Origin: Bacillus marasmi
GTDB lineage: Bacteria > Bacillota > Bacilli > Bacillales > Cytobacillaceae
Reading direction: 5' to 3'
Length of the DNA stretch: 64,000 nucleotides
NCBI RefSeq assembly: GCF_902168435.1
Contig: NZ_LR656165.1
Location: 62,001 to 126,000 of the forward strand
Positions 38,738 to 49,032 of this stretch are shown piece after piece. A model generated the notes under the pieces. That model saw nothing but the letters and a program-made list of their open reading frames with translations, was not told the origin of the DNA and ran no database searches. The position numbers and the translations under genes are program-made. Each line of letters begins with the position of its first letter. Within the stretch, counting starts at the first letter, position 1.

Positions 38738-40009
38738 TTAGTTCTCCTTTCGCATCATGTTGTTAGGGAAAACTGGTCGGTCCATTTTAAATTTTACTAT
38801 CTGGAGTGGATGACGCGCTGCATCAAGCTCATTTCCGTCTTCATCCCAAATCTTATCAATCACATAAGTAAAGTTTTCAATTTCCGGACCAAAAAATTCT
38901 ACTTCGTCTCCTGGTCTAAAATGGTTCCGTTGTTGGAGAGTCACCATTTGTGTCTCAGGATTATAGTCTAATACCAATCCAGCAAATTCGTATGTCGTCT
39001 TTTTGCTATGATTTCCAAACATTTGCTCTTTATACCCTGGTACCCCTTCAAAAAATGCTGATGCGGTATCACGGTTCGCGCATTTATCCAACTCATCTAG
39101 CCATTCCTGTTTAATTTCAAAATGATCAGGGTCGGCACAATACGTATCTATCACCTTACGATAAACACTCACTACAGTTGCAATATAATGGATTGATTTC
39201 ATCCGCCCTTCGATTTTCAGGCTATCAATTCCTAGTTCAATCATTTTTGGAATTGACTGAATGAGATTAAGGTCCTTTGGGCTCATCGCGAACGGCTCAT
39301 CATTTTCAGCAAATAACGCGGTTTCCGTCTCTCCATCCTTCTCATAGAGGTCATAATCCCAACGACAGGACTGGCAGCAGCCGCCTCGATTGGAATCCCG
39401 AGCTGTCATATGATTACTCAAGGTGCAACGGCCTGAGTAGGCAATACACATTGCCCCATGAATGAAGGTTTCAATTTCGATATCAACCTTCTCCTTCATT
39501 TCTTTAATCTCCTCAGCACTCGTTTCACGAGCTAATACGACCCGCTCAAGTCCTTCCTCTTTCCAAAATTGGATTGCTTTCCAATTCGAGAGAGATTGTT
39601 GTGTACTTAAATGGACTTCGATCTCAGGTGCAAGTCTGCGACACGTTTCAATAATAAGAGGATCCGCTACGATAATTCCATGAATTCCTGCATTTTTAAG
39701 ACCAAGAATATAATCCTCTAATCCATCAATATTTTCATTGTGGGCAAAAATATTAGTCGTTACATAAATTTTTGCACCATATTGTTTGGCGAATTCGACG
39801 CCTTCTCTCATTTCCGCAAAAGTGAAATTATCTGCATTTGAACGCAGCCCGTATTCCTGTCCACCGATAAATACTGCATCTGCTCCATATTGTACAGCAA
39901 TCTTTAGCTTTTCTAGATTACCGGCAGGCGCAAGGAGTTCCGGTTTTTTTACGATGACACGTTTGCCATCAATGATTTCGGATATTTTGCTTTTTATATC
40001 TGCAGTCAT
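38738..40009 (-). CDS. trhP2: U32 family protein TrhP2 (tRNA U34 hydroxylation)
   Basis: 423 residues, peptidase U32 family. Signature [20 protein letters not shown] (about 180-200), then [13 protein letters not shown] (four-Cys iron-sulfur site) and a C-terminal beta domain. With its paralogue TrhP1, it is required in B. subtilis (yrrO/yrrN) to form 5-hydroxyuridine at position 34 of tRNA, using prephenate-derived chemistry. No protease activity is implied. It follows trhP1 by 64 bases. Confidence 0.93.
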   Translation of the reverse strand: MTADIKSKISEIIDGKRVIVKKPELLAPAGNLEKLKIAVQYGADAVFIGGQEYGLRSNADNFTFAEMREGVEFAKQYGAKIYVTTNIFAHNENIDGLEDYILGLKNAGIHGIIVADPLIIETCRRLAPEIEVHLSTQQSLSNWKAIQFWKEEGLERVVLARETSAEEIKEMKEKVDIEIETFIHGAMCIAYSGRCTLSNHMTARDSNRGGCCQSCRWDYDLYEKDGETETALFAENDEPFAMSPKDLNLIQSIPKMIELGIDSLKIEGRMKSIHYIATVVSVYRKVIDTYCADPDHFEIKQEWLDELDKCANRDTASAFFEGVPGYKEQMFGNHSKKTTYEFAGLVLDYNPETQMVTLQQRNHFRPGDEVEFFGPEIENFTYVIDKIWDEDGNELDAARHPLQIVKFKMDRPVFPNNMMRKEN

Positions 40010-40033
40010 CCTTTTTTGCCTCCTTTAATGGTG

Positions 40034-40055
40034 GTTGATTTCCGCTCCAATCAAC
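40034..40055. repeat. short inverted repeat, remnant of the repeat end at 20444
   Basis: GTTGATT (40034-40040) and AATCAAC (40049-40055) flank TCCGCTCC. The left part, GATTTCCGCTCCA, is identical to the end of the longer element at 20444. It lies in the trhP1-trhP2 gap and may be a solo remnant. Confidence 0.5.
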
Positions 40056-40073
40056 TTTCGTTGTTAGGTATAA

Positions 40074-41003
40074 TTAATAAACGGTTTCCTTGAAGAAGAA
40101 ACCTGTGTCGAGTGAACGGTCAACTGGCTGAACTTCACGTATGTCCTCCAATAGATCCGTTTTTAAATCCTCATATGCATCAGGGTCTTCAACACAAACA
40201 TCAATAGCTTTCCGATAAAGCTGCGTTACCGCAATCAAATATTCCTGATTTTTCAAGATGCCTTCGATTTTGAATGAATCTACGCCAGCTTCAATCATAT
40301 CTTGAAGTTCATCAATCATACAAACATCGTTTGGACTCATAATATGGGTGCCATTTTCATCTTCAAAAATTGGATATTTGTTGCCGCGTTCTTTATCATG
40401 CAAGAACTTATTTCTTTCGTATTTGCTTTTTTGTACTTCCACCTGCTTGCCTTGATATTCAAAATAATGACCAAGCAAGCTCCGTTTTGATTGGAACATG
40501 CAAGTCATTCCGTGCACTTGCACTTCAATTTCCACTTCAGCATTTTCCTTTGTTTCAATCACTGCGTCCATACTAATTTCTCGGGCTAAAACCGCTCGTT
40601 TTGCTCCCTTACGCCCCCAATAGTTGCAGTGATACCAGTTTGTTGCTAATGTTTCGGTATTCCAATGTAACTTCATATTCGGTGCTGTTTCACGAGCAAC
40701 CATTAGCACAGCTGGATCGCCATACACAATGGCATCAGCCCCTACAGAGCTTAAAAATGCAATGTACTCTGCTAACTCATCAATCTTTTCATTGTGGAAA
40801 ATAGCATTCATCGCAACATATACCTTTTTCCCATGCTGATGAGCTATTTCAATCGCTTGTTTCACCATATCACGGTTAAATTCTCCTGCTAATCGCAGAC
40901 CATAACGCTGTTCACCAAGCATAAAAGCATCTGCACCAGCTTCAGATAGTGGTGCAATATCGTCTAGTGAAGTGGGCGTCACTAATAATTCCGGTTTGCT
41001 CAT
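40074..41003 (-). CDS. trhP1: U32 family protein TrhP1 (tRNA U34 hydroxylation)
   Basis: 309 residues, shorter U32 paralogue of TrhP2. It begins MSKPELLVTPTSLDDIAPLS and has ADAFMLGEQRYGLRLAGEFN and VQVHGMTCMFQSKRSLLG in place of the cysteine-rich signature. It partners TrhP2 in hydroxylating U34. The ATGA overlap of four bases with trmR links it to the next modification step. B. subtilis name yrrN. Confidence 0.92.
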   Translation of the reverse strand: MSKPELLVTPTSLDDIAPLSEAGADAFMLGEQRYGLRLAGEFNRDMVKQAIEIAHQHGKKVYVAMNAIFHNEKIDELAEYIAFLSSVGADAIVYGDPAVLMVARETAPNMKLHWNTETLATNWYHCNYWGRKGAKRAVLAREISMDAVIETKENAEVEIEVQVHGMTCMFQSKRSLLGHYFEYQGKQVEVQKSKYERNKFLHDKERGNKYPIFEDENGTHIMSPNDVCMIDELQDMIEAGVDSFKIEGILKNQEYLIAVTQLYRKAIDVCVEDPDAYEDLKTDLLEDIREVQPVDRSLDTGFFFKETVY

Positions 41004-41650
41004 CCTTGTTCACCTCTTTTTTTACTAATCGCAATCCCGTCTCCAACGGGAATAATTACAGTATGATAATCGGGGTGTTCCATTAGCCAGCTGTTATAGT
41101 TACGAATTTTTCTAACTAACGCTCGCAAGCTTCTACTATCAATCATTGCCTCAGCAACCAATCCTTTAAACAAGACATTATCAGTAATAATTAAACCACC
41201 ATCCGCTAAGTACTGCGAATATAGGTCGAAAAAGCGCTGATACTGCCCTTTTGCGGCATCAATAAAAATCACATCGAAAGGCCCATGTGGTTTTATTTGC
41301 TCCTCTACCTCAAGCGCATCCCCATTAATGATGATAATTTGCTCCTGTTTTGCAGCCTTGCCGATGTACTCTACTGCTTTTTGAAGCCGAGACTCATCTC
41401 TTTCAATGGTAATGATTTTTGCATCAGGCAGTGCATACGCCATTCTTAGTGAAGAATAACCGATAGCTGTCCCAACCTCTAAAATGGTTTGAGGATTTTG
41501 GATTCTAAGGAGCTGTAGCAATGCCTCAATCCCGACTATTTCCATAATCGGTATCTCATTTTCCTGTGCATACTGCTCTATTTCAGTCAGCAATTCTGTA
41601 CGTTTAGGAATTAACTCCTCTATATATAATTGCAGCTTTTGATTATCCAA
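41000..41650 (-). CDS. trmR: tRNA 5-hydroxyuridine methyltransferase TrmR
   Basis: 216 residues from the TTG at 41650, seven bases after AGGGGTGA; the frame runs 13 codons further upstream into a repeat. An O-methyltransferase-fold enzyme that methylates 5-hydroxyuridine at U34 to 5-methoxyuridine, completing the work of TrhP1/TrhP2. SAM motifs: ILEVGTAIGYSSLRMA (about 59-74), IITIERDE (about 83) and FDVIFIDAAKGQYQ (about 126). B. subtilis yrrM. First gene of the trmR-trhP1-trhP2-udk run. Confidence 0.93.
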   Translation of the reverse strand: MDNQKLQLYIEELIPKRTELLTEIEQYAQENEIPIMEIVGIEALLQLLRIQNPQTILEVGTAIGYSSLRMAYALPDAKIITIERDESRLQKAVEYIGKAAKQEQIIIINGDALEVEEQIKPHGPFDVIFIDAAKGQYQRFFDLYSQYLADGGLIITDNVLFKGLVAEAMIDSRSLRALVRKIRNYNSWLMEHPDYHTVIIPVGDGIAISKKRGEQG

Positions 41651-41667
41651 GCCACGTTCACCCCTTT

Positions 41668-41723
41668 GAAAAGCGGTAGCGGCTTGCATTGTGACCCCGA
41701 GCCCCTAGCCGCTGTAGCTAGAC
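41668..41723. repeat. short copy of the interspersed palindromic repeat
   Basis: GAAAAGCGGTAGCGGCTTGC at one end and GCCGCTGTAGCTAGAC at the other match the ends of the copies at 53299 and 20494, with the middle missing. It is directly upstream of the trmR ribosome-binding site. Confidence 0.65.
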
Positions 41724-41739
41724 TGTACTAAATTTAACT

Positions 41740-41829
41740 TTTTAACAAGAAAAAATAGCGTTCACAGATAAGAGATATGAAACAGTTGTACTGTTTCAAT
41801 AAAAACTCCTTTCCGTGGTGGACGCTATT
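41740..41829 (-). other. large two-stem RNA structure between mltG and trmR
   Basis: On the minus strand AATAGCGTCCAC pairs with GTGAACGCTATT (one mismatch) over about 75 bases, enclosing the perfect hairpin GAAACAGT/ACTGTTTC. The outer stem is followed by TTTTTTCTT, so the whole could act as a terminator for mltG. A ribosome-binding-like AAAGGAG and a TTG lie inside and open a 20-codon frame; its significance is doubtful. Confidence 0.6.
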
Positions 41830-41891
41830 GCAATGGTGGATAAAACACTCGAATAATTTTATCACAAAAAAATTTAGAATGCTAATTTAAG

Positions 41892-43019
41892 TTATTTACC
41901 AGTAATATGCTTGGCCTTCTCTCGATTATGTTCATCAAGCGATTTGGTAAAAATTACATTCCCTTCCGCTGTTGCAAGGAAATATAGGAAATCCGTTTCC
42001 TCTGGATTCAATGCAGCCTCAATCGACATAGTCCCTGCACAAGCGATTGGGCCAGGTGGAAGTCCCGTATTTTTGTATGTGTTATATGGGGAATCTACCT
42101 CTAAATCTTCGTACAAAACTCGGTCCTTATGTTTGCCTTTTGCATACAAAACGGTTGGGTCCGTTTGCAAAGGCATATCAATATTTATACGATTGTAAAA
42201 GACACTTGCGATTGTATGTCGATCAGCTTTCTCAGTTGCTTCTTCTTCAATTAAAGAAGCCATCGTTAATAGCTTATGAGGCGACATCTCCTTTTCACTC
42301 ATTTGGCCTTCGTATTCACGAACAACGTCTCTCGTTTTGTTCAGCATTTCAGTTACAATTTTTTCTAACGAAGGTGCTTCTTCATAGAATGGATAGGTGG
42401 CTGGAAATAAATAACCCTCTAACGGATACATGACTTGGTCACTTAGGATTTCATTTGTTAACAGATCAGGGTATTTTTCCATCATCGATTTTACAAATTC
42501 CGAATCGTTTAACGTATTAAAAACCTCATCATGCTCTCTATTCGTTTTTTCAGCGATAATCTCAGCAATTTGTCGCAATTGCTTGCCTTCGGGAATGGTT
42601 ATTTTAAAGACTACTTCTTCTAACACTTTTCCAGTTTTGAGCTTACTCAAAATTTCTGGAAGAGTCATAGATGGTGCTAACTGATATTCACCAGCCATAA
42701 AATCTGCTTCATTTTTAAATTTCACATAGTATTTAAATACTTTGGCATTCTTAATAATGCCATTTTCTTGTAATATTTGACCAATTCCAGATACGGATGA
42801 TCCAATCGGGATTTCAACTGCCACTTCTTTTTTATTGCTAGGATCCACCGGTTTCAATGCTGATTTAATATAGAAATAACCTCCACCAAATACGGCACCA
42901 ATTAATAAGAAAATAATAATAGCTGCAATCAGTACAATTTTACGGACTACCTTTGCTTCGCTTTGGCGCTCAATCAAGCTTTGTTGAAAAACATTTTTAT
43001 CTTGCTTCCTGTCTGACAA
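41892..43019 (-). CDS. mltG: endolytic transglycosylase MltG
   Basis: 375 residues from the TTG at 43019, eight bases after GGAGG; the GTG five codons earlier overlaps that site. Membrane-bound lytic transglycosylase that cuts nascent glycan strands. A basic cytoplasmic start and one membrane helix (about residues 28-50) precede a LysM-like subdomain (VEIPIGSSVSGIGQIL) and the YceG fold with catalytic Glu in MASLIEEEATE (about 250) and SPYNTYKNTGLPPGPIAC near 310. B. subtilis yrrL. Confidence 0.94.
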   Translation of the reverse strand: MSDRKQDKNVFQQSLIERQSEAKVVRKIVLIAAIIIFLLIGAVFGGGYFYIKSALKPVDPSNKKEVAVEIPIGSSVSGIGQILQENGIIKNAKVFKYYVKFKNEADFMAGEYQLAPSMTLPEILSKLKTGKVLEEVVFKITIPEGKQLRQIAEIIAEKTNREHDEVFNTLNDSEFVKSMMEKYPDLLTNEILSDQVMYPLEGYLFPATYPFYEEAPSLEKIVTEMLNKTRDVVREYEGQMSEKEMSPHKLLTMASLIEEEATEKADRHTIASVFYNRINIDMPLQTDPTVLYAKGKHKDRVLYEDLEVDSPYNTYKNTGLPPGPIACAGTMSIEAALNPEETDFLYFLATAEGNVIFTKSLDEHNREKAKHITGK

Positions 43020-43265
43020 AAACCTTCCCTCCACTCACATAAGGCTAACTTTTTCTTTTATATATCTCGACCCATTATACTATATTTTCATTTTTTGTAG
43101 CAAAATACTACATTTTTTTTGGTTTCATCCATATTTTTCTATTTTCATGTTCGAAAATAAGGACTCATCATCGATTTTGTTTTCGTTTTTTACATAAACC
43201 AAGTGCTTAATGACCTTTATTGGGTACTAATTATTTGTCACCCACACTATCCAAGTACTCAAACA

Positions 43266-43297
43266 CAAAAAAATGCCCGGGACCTGAGTCTCGGGCA
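43266..43297 (-). terminator. terminator after yrzB
   Basis: GCCCGAGAC and GTCCCGGGC pair with one mismatch on the minus strand, followed by seven T residues. The remaining 250 bases up to mltG are A/T-rich and show no ORF; the mltG promoter presumably lies there. Confidence 0.88.
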
Positions 43298-43313
43298 GCT
43301 TTTCTATAAAAAA

Positions 43314-43601
43314 TTATTCTTCATCTTGCTCTTCTAGGAAAGTATTAAGCATTTCTTCGATTAAATCCCATTCTTCGTCTGTTTCGATTGGCATTAAATC
43401 GCCATCTTCTCCATTTACGTTAGGAGTGAATGCAGAAGCATGGATTTCGATATCCTCTTCATCGCCTTCATCCGCACCAACTGGATAATATAGCACATAA
43501 GACTTCCCAAATTCTTCTGAATCAAATGTAAACAAAACCTCACATAACTGTTCGTTACCGTTTTCGTCTACTACTGTAATGTTGTTTTCTCCGTGATCCA
43601 T
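43314..43601 (-). CDS. yrzB: DUF1292 protein YrzB
   Basis: 95 residues from the ATG at 43601, behind AGAGGTG. A small, very acidic protein (for example [13 protein letters not shown] and the end EEQDEE) of the DUF1292 family. It always lies beside yrrK and ireB in Bacilli, in the order ireB-yrrK-yrzB, and is co-transcribed here. Function unknown. Confidence 0.93.
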   Translation of the reverse strand: MDHGENNITVVDENGNEQLCEVLFTFDSEEFGKSYVLYYPVGADEGDEEDIEIHASAFTPNVNGEDGDLMPIETDEEWDLIEEMLNTFLEEQDEE

Positions 43602-43617
43602 TATTAGCACCTCTTTA

Positions 43618-44031
43618 TTATTTGCTATCTAAGTAGCCTTGTAGTATGAGCGTTGCGGCCATTTTATCAATGACTTTTTTCCGTTTCTTTCGACTGACAT
43701 CAGCTTCAAGAAGAACTCGCTCTGCTGCCATTGTCGTAAGCCTTTCATCCCATAGGACGGTGGGAACTCCATATAGTCGCTCCAATTCACTTGCGTAAAA
43801 CTGACATGCCTCGCCCCGTGGACCAATACTTCCGTTCATGTTCTTAGGCAATCCAACGACTATTTTATCGACTAGGTGTTCTTTAATCAGCTTTTCAATT
43901 TCCTCAAATCCAAACTCTTGTTCATCCTCGTTAATCTTTAAGGTTGTCAGTCCTTGTGCGGTCCAGCCTAATTCATCACTTATTGCCACACCAACTGTCT
44001 TTGTACCGACATCCAAACCCATTACCCGCAT
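43618..44031 (-). CDS. yrrK: RuvX/YqgF family nuclease (YrrK)
   Basis: 137 residues. RNase H-like fold protein of the YqgF family. [20 protein letters not shown] carries the first catalytic Asp; [18 protein letters not shown] and [12 protein letters not shown] carry further acidic residues. Proposed as a Holliday-junction resolvase, or involved in 16S rRNA 5' maturation, as for E. coli YqgF; which applies here is open. It follows ireB by three bases. Confidence 0.94.
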   Translation of the reverse strand: MRVMGLDVGTKTVGVAISDELGWTAQGLTTLKINEDEQEFGFEEIEKLIKEHLVDKIVVGLPKNMNGSIGPRGEACQFYASELERLYGVPTVLWDERLTTMAAERVLLEADVSRKKRKKVIDKMAATLILQGYLDSK

Positions 44032-44034
44032 AAA

Positions 44035-44301
44035 CTACCCCTCATGATGATGTTTTAAGTAAGATTTAACCAATTCTTCAATAATTTCATCACGTTCTAA
44101 TTTGCGGATAATATTGCGAGCATCACGATGACGTGGAACATAGGCAGGATCACCCGATAACAAATAACCAACAATTTGATTAATAGGGTTATATCCTTTT
44201 TCCTGTAGTGCTGCATAAACCTGATTAAGAACTTCCGTGACATTATGCTCAATTGGCTCTTCAGGAAAGTTAAATCTCATTGTTTTATCAAATGAGCTCA
44301 T
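44035..44301 (-). CDS. ireB: IreB family regulatory phosphoprotein (YrzL)
   Basis: 88 residues from the ATG at 44301 behind GAGGTG. UPF0297 family, [20 protein letters not shown]. In Enterococcus IreB is a substrate of the PASTA kinase IreK and affects cephalosporin tolerance; whether it has that role here is inferred only from family. It is followed directly by yrrK and yrzB. Confidence 0.94.
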   Translation of the reverse strand: MSSFDKTMRFNFPEEPIEHNVTEVLNQVYAALQEKGYNPINQIVGYLLSGDPAYVPRHRDARNIIRKLERDEIIEELVKSYLKHHHEG

Positions 44302-44385
44302 CTTTTGCACCTCGCTTTTTTCAGTGGAGCAATAAACCGTTGATATGAAATGGTTATCTACATTTTACACTACTTTGTTTACGAA

Positions 44386-47022
44386 TCAAACGGATTTCAC
44401 CCATTCGTCAACAAAGATTAGCGCAGCGTCCAATTTGCTAGGGTCTTTACCACCCGCTTGAGCCATATCAGGACGACCTCCGCCGCCACCTCCGCAGCGA
44501 GTAGCCACTTCTTTAATAAGCTTTCCTGCATGGAAGCCCTTTTCAATTAAATCATTTGTGACTCCGGCAATCAGATTGACTTTTCCTTCGTTTACGCTGC
44601 CAAGTAGGATAATTCCAGAACCGATTTTCTGTTTTAAATCGTCAGCCATGTTTCGCAAATTGTTCATATCTGTTGCTTGAACCTTTGCAGAAAGCACCTT
44701 CACACCATCAATTTCCTTCGCTTTAGAAATAATGCTTCCAGCTTCAATATTGCCCAATTTTGCAGCTAAAGATTCATTTTCACGTTGTAATTGCTTGATT
44801 TCACCGAGAAGTGCTTCAACACGATTAGCGACATCTTTCGGATTTGTTTTCAACTTTGTAGCTGCATCCTTTAAAATGCTCAATTGATCATTCAATAATT
44901 GGTAAGCTGCTTCGCCAGTGACTGCTTCAATACGACGAGTTCCAGCCCCGATACCTGATTCTGAAACAATTTTAAATAATCCAATCACAGACGAATTTGG
45001 CACGTGACATCCTCCGCAAAGCTCTAAGCTGTAATCACCAACTTGAACAACACGAACGATATCGCCGTATTTTTCGCCGAATAACGCCATCGCTCCCATT
45101 TCTTTCGCTTCAGCGATTGGTTTTAAATCGATGTTAACTTGCAAGCTGCGCCAAATTTTTTCATTGACGATTGTTTCAATTCTTTCTAATTCTTCCGGAT
45201 GTATTTGACCGAAATGAGAGAAGTCAAAACGTAATCGCTCTGCTTCAACAAGAGAACCCGCCTGATTAACATGCTCGCCAAGCACATCCTTTAATGCCTG
45301 ATGAAGTAAATGAGTTGCTGTATGGTTTTTAATGATGTGAGCCCGATTATCTTGGTCTACGGATGCTGTAACTTGTTGATTAGTTGTCAGCGTCCCCTCA
45401 ACAACAACAGCTTGTTGAAGATTCTGTCCGTTTGGAGCTTTTTGAACGTCTTTAACAGCTACTTTTACTCCTGCTGCTTCAAGCATACCTTTGTCAGCAA
45501 TTTGACCACCGCTTTCGGCATAGAAAGGCGTCTCATCTAAAATGAACTGAATTTCATCGCCTGCATTTGCTTCAGTCACAATTTGTCCATCTTTTAAAAT
45601 CACTAATACTGTTGCATTTGTTTCTAATTGATTGTAACCAATAAAGTCGCTCTGTACTTTAATATCGCCAAGTACGCCACCTTGAACATGCATGGAATCA
45701 ACATCTTGTCTTGCGGCACGTGCGCGCTCACGTTGTAACTCCATTTCCTTTTCAAAGCCATTATGGTCAACCTTCATGCCTTCTTCTTCGGCGTATTCTT
45801 CTGTTAATTCAACCGGGAAGCCATAAGTGTCATATAATCGGAAAATATCTTCACCAGGAATGGTATCGCTATTTTGGTCTTTTTGCTTTTTAATCACACT
45901 TGATAGAATCGCTAGGCCATCATGTAAGGTTTCATGGAATCGCTCTTCTTCGTTTTTAATTACTTTTTGAATAAAGTCTGTTTTTTCTTTGACCTCTGGA
46001 TAAAAATCGTGCATAATTTCGCCGACAACTGGAACTAATTCATACATAAACGGACGCTCGATATTGATATGCTTTGCATAGCGAACGGCTCGACGAAGTA
46101 GACGACGTAATACATATCCACGGCCTTCGTTTGAAGGTAGGGCACCATCACCAATCGCAAACGCTACTGTACGAATATGGTCAGCGATTACTTTAAAGGC
46201 AACGTCAAGTTCTTTATTTTCACGGTATTTCACACCAGAAATTTCTTCTGTTGCATTGATAATCGGCATAAATAAGTCTGTATCGAAGTTCGTAGGAACA
46301 TCTTGAACAACGGAGGCCATCCGCTCAAGTCCCATCCCAGTATCAATGTTTTTCTTTGGAAGTGGTGTGTATGTTCCATCAGGGTTATGGTTGAATTGTG
46401 AGAACACAAGGTTCCAAACCTCTAGATAACGTTCATTTTCACCGCCAGGATATAGTTCAGGATCTGTCGGGTCGTCGCCATATTCTGGACCTCGGTCATA
46501 GAAAATTTCTGTATTCGGTCCACTTGGGCCTTCACCGATATCCCAGAAGTTCCCTTCTAAACGGATGATTCTTTCTTCAGGAATACCAATTTTCTTATGC
46601 CAATATTCATATGCTTCTGTATCTTCAGGATGGATGGTAACTGATAAGCGTTCCGGATCCCAGCCAATCCATTTTTCACTTGTTAAGAATTCCCAAGCCC
46701 ACTCGATCGCTTCTTCCTTGAAGTATTCGCCGATAGAGAAGTTCCCTAGCATTTCGAAGAATGTGTGGTGTCTAGCTGTTTTTCCTACATTTTCGATATC
46801 GTTTGTGCGGATTGATTTTTGCGCATTAGTGATTCTTGGATTTTCAGGAACGACACGACCATCAAAATATTTTTTTAATGTTGCAACACCGCTGTTAATC
46901 CATAGTAGTGACGGATCATCATGCGGTACAAGCGGGGCGCTTGGCTCCACTGCATGTCCTTTTTCTTTAAAAAATTCTAAATAAAGCCGGCGAATATCTG
47001 AGCCTGTTAAATTCTTTTTCAC
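44386..47022 (-). CDS. alaS: alanine-tRNA ligase
   Basis: 878 residues from the GTG at 47022 ([20 protein letters not shown]) behind AAGGAGGG. The open frame extends 42 codons upstream, but that part is the T-box leader RNA. It charges tRNA-Ala and edits Ser/Gly mischarging. The class II catalytic core covers about 1-420 (motif 2 near [18 protein letters not shown]). The editing domain has [11 protein letters not shown] and the CGGCH zinc motif. The C-Ala domain ends with the glycine-rich [16 protein letters not shown]. Confidence 0.98.
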   Translation of the reverse strand: MKKNLTGSDIRRLYLEFFKEKGHAVEPSAPLVPHDDPSLLWINSGVATLKKYFDGRVVPENPRITNAQKSIRTNDIENVGKTARHHTFFEMLGNFSIGEYFKEEAIEWAWEFLTSEKWIGWDPERLSVTIHPEDTEAYEYWHKKIGIPEERIIRLEGNFWDIGEGPSGPNTEIFYDRGPEYGDDPTDPELYPGGENERYLEVWNLVFSQFNHNPDGTYTPLPKKNIDTGMGLERMASVVQDVPTNFDTDLFMPIINATEEISGVKYRENKELDVAFKVIADHIRTVAFAIGDGALPSNEGRGYVLRRLLRRAVRYAKHINIERPFMYELVPVVGEIMHDFYPEVKEKTDFIQKVIKNEEERFHETLHDGLAILSSVIKKQKDQNSDTIPGEDIFRLYDTYGFPVELTEEYAEEEGMKVDHNGFEKEMELQRERARAARQDVDSMHVQGGVLGDIKVQSDFIGYNQLETNATVLVILKDGQIVTEANAGDEIQFILDETPFYAESGGQIADKGMLEAAGVKVAVKDVQKAPNGQNLQQAVVVEGTLTTNQQVTASVDQDNRAHIIKNHTATHLLHQALKDVLGEHVNQAGSLVEAERLRFDFSHFGQIHPEELERIETIVNEKIWRSLQVNIDLKPIAEAKEMGAMALFGEKYGDIVRVVQVGDYSLELCGGCHVPNSSVIGLFKIVSESGIGAGTRRIEAVTGEAAYQLLNDQLSILKDAATKLKTNPKDVANRVEALLGEIKQLQRENESLAAKLGNIEAGSIISKAKEIDGVKVLSAKVQATDMNNLRNMADDLKQKIGSGIILLGSVNEGKVNLIAGVTNDLIEKGFHAGKLIKEVATRCGGGGGGRPDMAQAGGKDPSKLDAALIFVDEWVKSV

Positions 47023-47052
47023 CAAAAAACCCTCCTTATTTTCTAAAAAACA

Positions 47053-47310
47053 ATACAAAAAGCCCTCATCCCTAAAAACAGGGACGAGAGCTATGCTTCT
47101 CGCGGTACCACCCTGATTATGGACAAAACTAGCACGTCCACCTCTCAAATCACCTTAACGCGGTAAACGGCAGGGGTTAGCTGCACTCCGGACTAGCGTT
47201 CTGTTATTCTTCATCCTAGAATTTCTTTCAGCCTGGGAAATTCCTCTCTGGCAGGTAAATGTTCATCTTGAAATGCGAACTTTCGCTTCCAGACTTTACC
47301 TTAAGATGGT
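47053..47310 (-). ncRNA. T-box riboswitch controlling alaS
   Basis: The minus strand holds the conserved T-box sequence AGGGTGGTACCGCG (47114-47101), followed by a terminator hairpin (GCTCTCGTCCCTG ... CAGGGATGAGGGC-like, 47061-47092) with TTTTTG. Upstream lies about 190 bases with pairing typical of Stem I. Uncharged tRNA-Ala would stabilise the antiterminator and allow alaS transcription. The exact 5' boundary and specifier codon were not resolved. Confidence 0.95.
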
Positions 47311-47357
47311 CTATAACATACTTGTTCCTTCAACATGTTAAATATGCATATAGCCGA

Positions 47358-47387
47358 ATTATATAAAATCGGGAAATAGTTTGTCAA
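47358..47387 (-). promoter_or_regulatory. sigma-A promoter of the alaS T-box transcript
   Basis: TTGACA (47387-47382) and TATAAT (47363-47358), both perfect, are separated by 18 bases on the minus strand. The -35 element overlaps the yrrI stop codon. The transcript would start near 47350, in front of the T-box leader. Confidence 0.85.
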
Positions 47388-48472
47388 TGTTTGGGTAATG
47401 TGCTGATATTTTCCCGATATTTCATGATATGCTCCTTGCCATGGATGATGGCCACCTTGATGATCGACAGGATTGGGACTGCAATGATCAACCCCAAAAT
47501 CCCACCGATCTCCCCACCAACCAAAAGTGCAAACATGATTAAAATTGGATGCATATGTAAGCTTTTTCCGACTATAAACGGTGATAAAATATTCCCTTCG
47601 AGAAATTGCAAAACGAAGATAATAATCAGCGAAACAATCACCATTTTTACAGATACAGTTGCACCAATGATGACAGCTGGAATCGCGCCAATAATCGGTC
47701 CAAAATATGGGATTACATTCGTTACTCCAATAATAAACCCTAGCAATAACGGATAGCGCATATCTGTTACCCAAAACAGAACAGCTGATATCGCACCCAC
47801 CACAAGGCAGACTAAGAGTTGACCACGAATGTAATTTCCGAGGGTGGCATCAACATCCCGTAAAAACAAGACCCCTTGTTTTCGCCATTTTCGTGGCGTT
47901 ATGTACCATAATGCCTTTTTCATAAGATGATAATCTTTAAGCATATAAAAAGCGATGAAAGGGATAATGGCAAATACGACAATTGAATTTATCAACTCAA
48001 CAAATCCGGTTAAGACCTTTTCCAAAAATTGATTCAGCTTTTCCTCAACAGCAAGGATACCATCGTCTATTCTTTCTCGGGCGCCTTCTGGCCATTGATT
48101 CGTTTTTTTCTGTATTTCATCGACCATGTCCCGGTACTGGTCTGCTAGTACGGGGATATTTTCTGATAGATCCTTTAATTGGTGGATAATGGCTGGGATA
48201 CCTTTGTATAATCCATATCCGATACCCCCAAAAAATATTAAATAGATGATGATAACAGCCAAGCCGCGGTGTAAACCGGCTCCATGTAACCTTTCTATCG
48301 TTGGATGGAGCAAATAGCTGATAAATGCAGCGATGATAAATGGGATGAATACGGTAATCATTATTCTTAGAACAGGCAACCATAATTGCTGCAGTTTTAG
48401 AAAAATAAATATCATACCAAATAAAAGCAATAAGAAGCCGATTCGATAAAACCATTTCATCTGAATCTCCAT
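47384..48472 (-). CDS. yrrI: AI-2E family transporter YrrI
   Basis: 362 residues from the ATG at 48472, behind GGAGGGGTG. A polytopic membrane protein of the AI-2E/PerM family. Two N-terminal helix pairs (about 5-70) are followed by a hydrophilic domain (about 90-150). A C-terminal helical bundle carries PYFGPIIGAIPA and EGNILSPFIVGKSLHMHP (about 295-312). Substrates in this family vary (autoinducer-2, ions, peptides) and cannot be told from sequence. Confidence 0.9.
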   Translation of the reverse strand: MEIQMKWFYRIGFLLLLFGMIFIFLKLQQLWLPVLRIMITVFIPFIIAAFISYLLHPTIERLHGAGLHRGLAVIIIYLIFFGGIGYGLYKGIPAIIHQLKDLSENIPVLADQYRDMVDEIQKKTNQWPEGARERIDDGILAVEEKLNQFLEKVLTGFVELINSIVVFAIIPFIAFYMLKDYHLMKKALWYITPRKWRKQGVLFLRDVDATLGNYIRGQLLVCLVVGAISAVLFWVTDMRYPLLLGFIIGVTNVIPYFGPIIGAIPAVIIGATVSVKMVIVSLIIIFVLQFLEGNILSPFIVGKSLHMHPILIMFALLVGGEIGGILGLIIAVPILSIIKVAIIHGKEHIMKYRENISTLPKH

Positions 48473-48601
48473 GCTCACCCCTCCTCCATAATAGTTTCTA
48501 GTGTTAAGGGGAATTTATGCTTCGATTTTTTTCTTGGTTATAGTGAGAATAGTTGTTTCTTGTTTATTTAAGTGCCCTGATTTTTGGTACAGTTGAAAAT
48601 T

Positions 48602-48975
48602 AGGGTACTTATCGCCTCCCTTAGTACCCTAATTTTTGATGAATCTGAAATTGAGGGCACTTATGGCTTCCCTTAGTATCCTAATTTTCGGTGAAACCGA
48701 AATTGAGGGCACTTATGGCTTCCCTTAGTATCCTATTTTTCGGTGAAACTGAAATTGGGGGCACTTATCACCCCTTAGTACCCTAATTTTCCGTAAATCT
48801 GAAATTGAGGGCACTTATGGCTTCCCTTAGTATCCTAATTTTCGGTGAAACTGAAATTGAGGGCACTTATCGCCCCTTAGTACCCTAATTTTCGATGAAT
48901 CTGAAATTGAGGGTACTTATGACTTCCCTTAGTACCCTAATTTTCCGTAAATCTGAAATTGAGGGCACTTATACG
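48602..48975. repeat. tandem array of a 52-bp unit, seven copies plus a partial one
   Basis: The motif (A/G)GGGNACTTAT starts at 48602, 48654, 48706, 48758, 48808, 48860, 48910 and 48962, giving steps of 52, 52, 52, 50, 52, 50 and 52. Each unit has two inverted repeats: AGGGTACT with AGTACCCT, and AATTTTC with GAAATT. It fills most of the 610-base gap between yrzQ and yrrI. No ORF or promoter was identified in it. Confidence 0.95.
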
Positions 48976-49032
48976 GTGTACATACTACGCCTCCGTCTAT
49001 CCCACCCGAATACCGCCACAAATCATCAACAT

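Noticed and set aside
41731-41793. 20-codon leader peptide inside the mltG-trmR structure
   Set aside because: The ribosome-binding site and TTG could occur by chance and the frame runs through the terminator stem; kept only as a remark.
47023-47148. N-terminal extension of alaS by 42 codons
   Set aside because: The extension translates the T-box sequence and terminator; the GTG at 47022 has a good ribosome-binding site and gives the family length.
47301-47774. 157-codon minus-strand ORF overlapping yrrI
   Set aside because: It is an out-of-frame reading of yrrI and the alaS promoter region.
48602-48975. Possible CRISPR array
   Set aside because: The repeat unit is continuous over about 52 bases with no unique spacers, copies differ from one another, and no cas genes are nearby.
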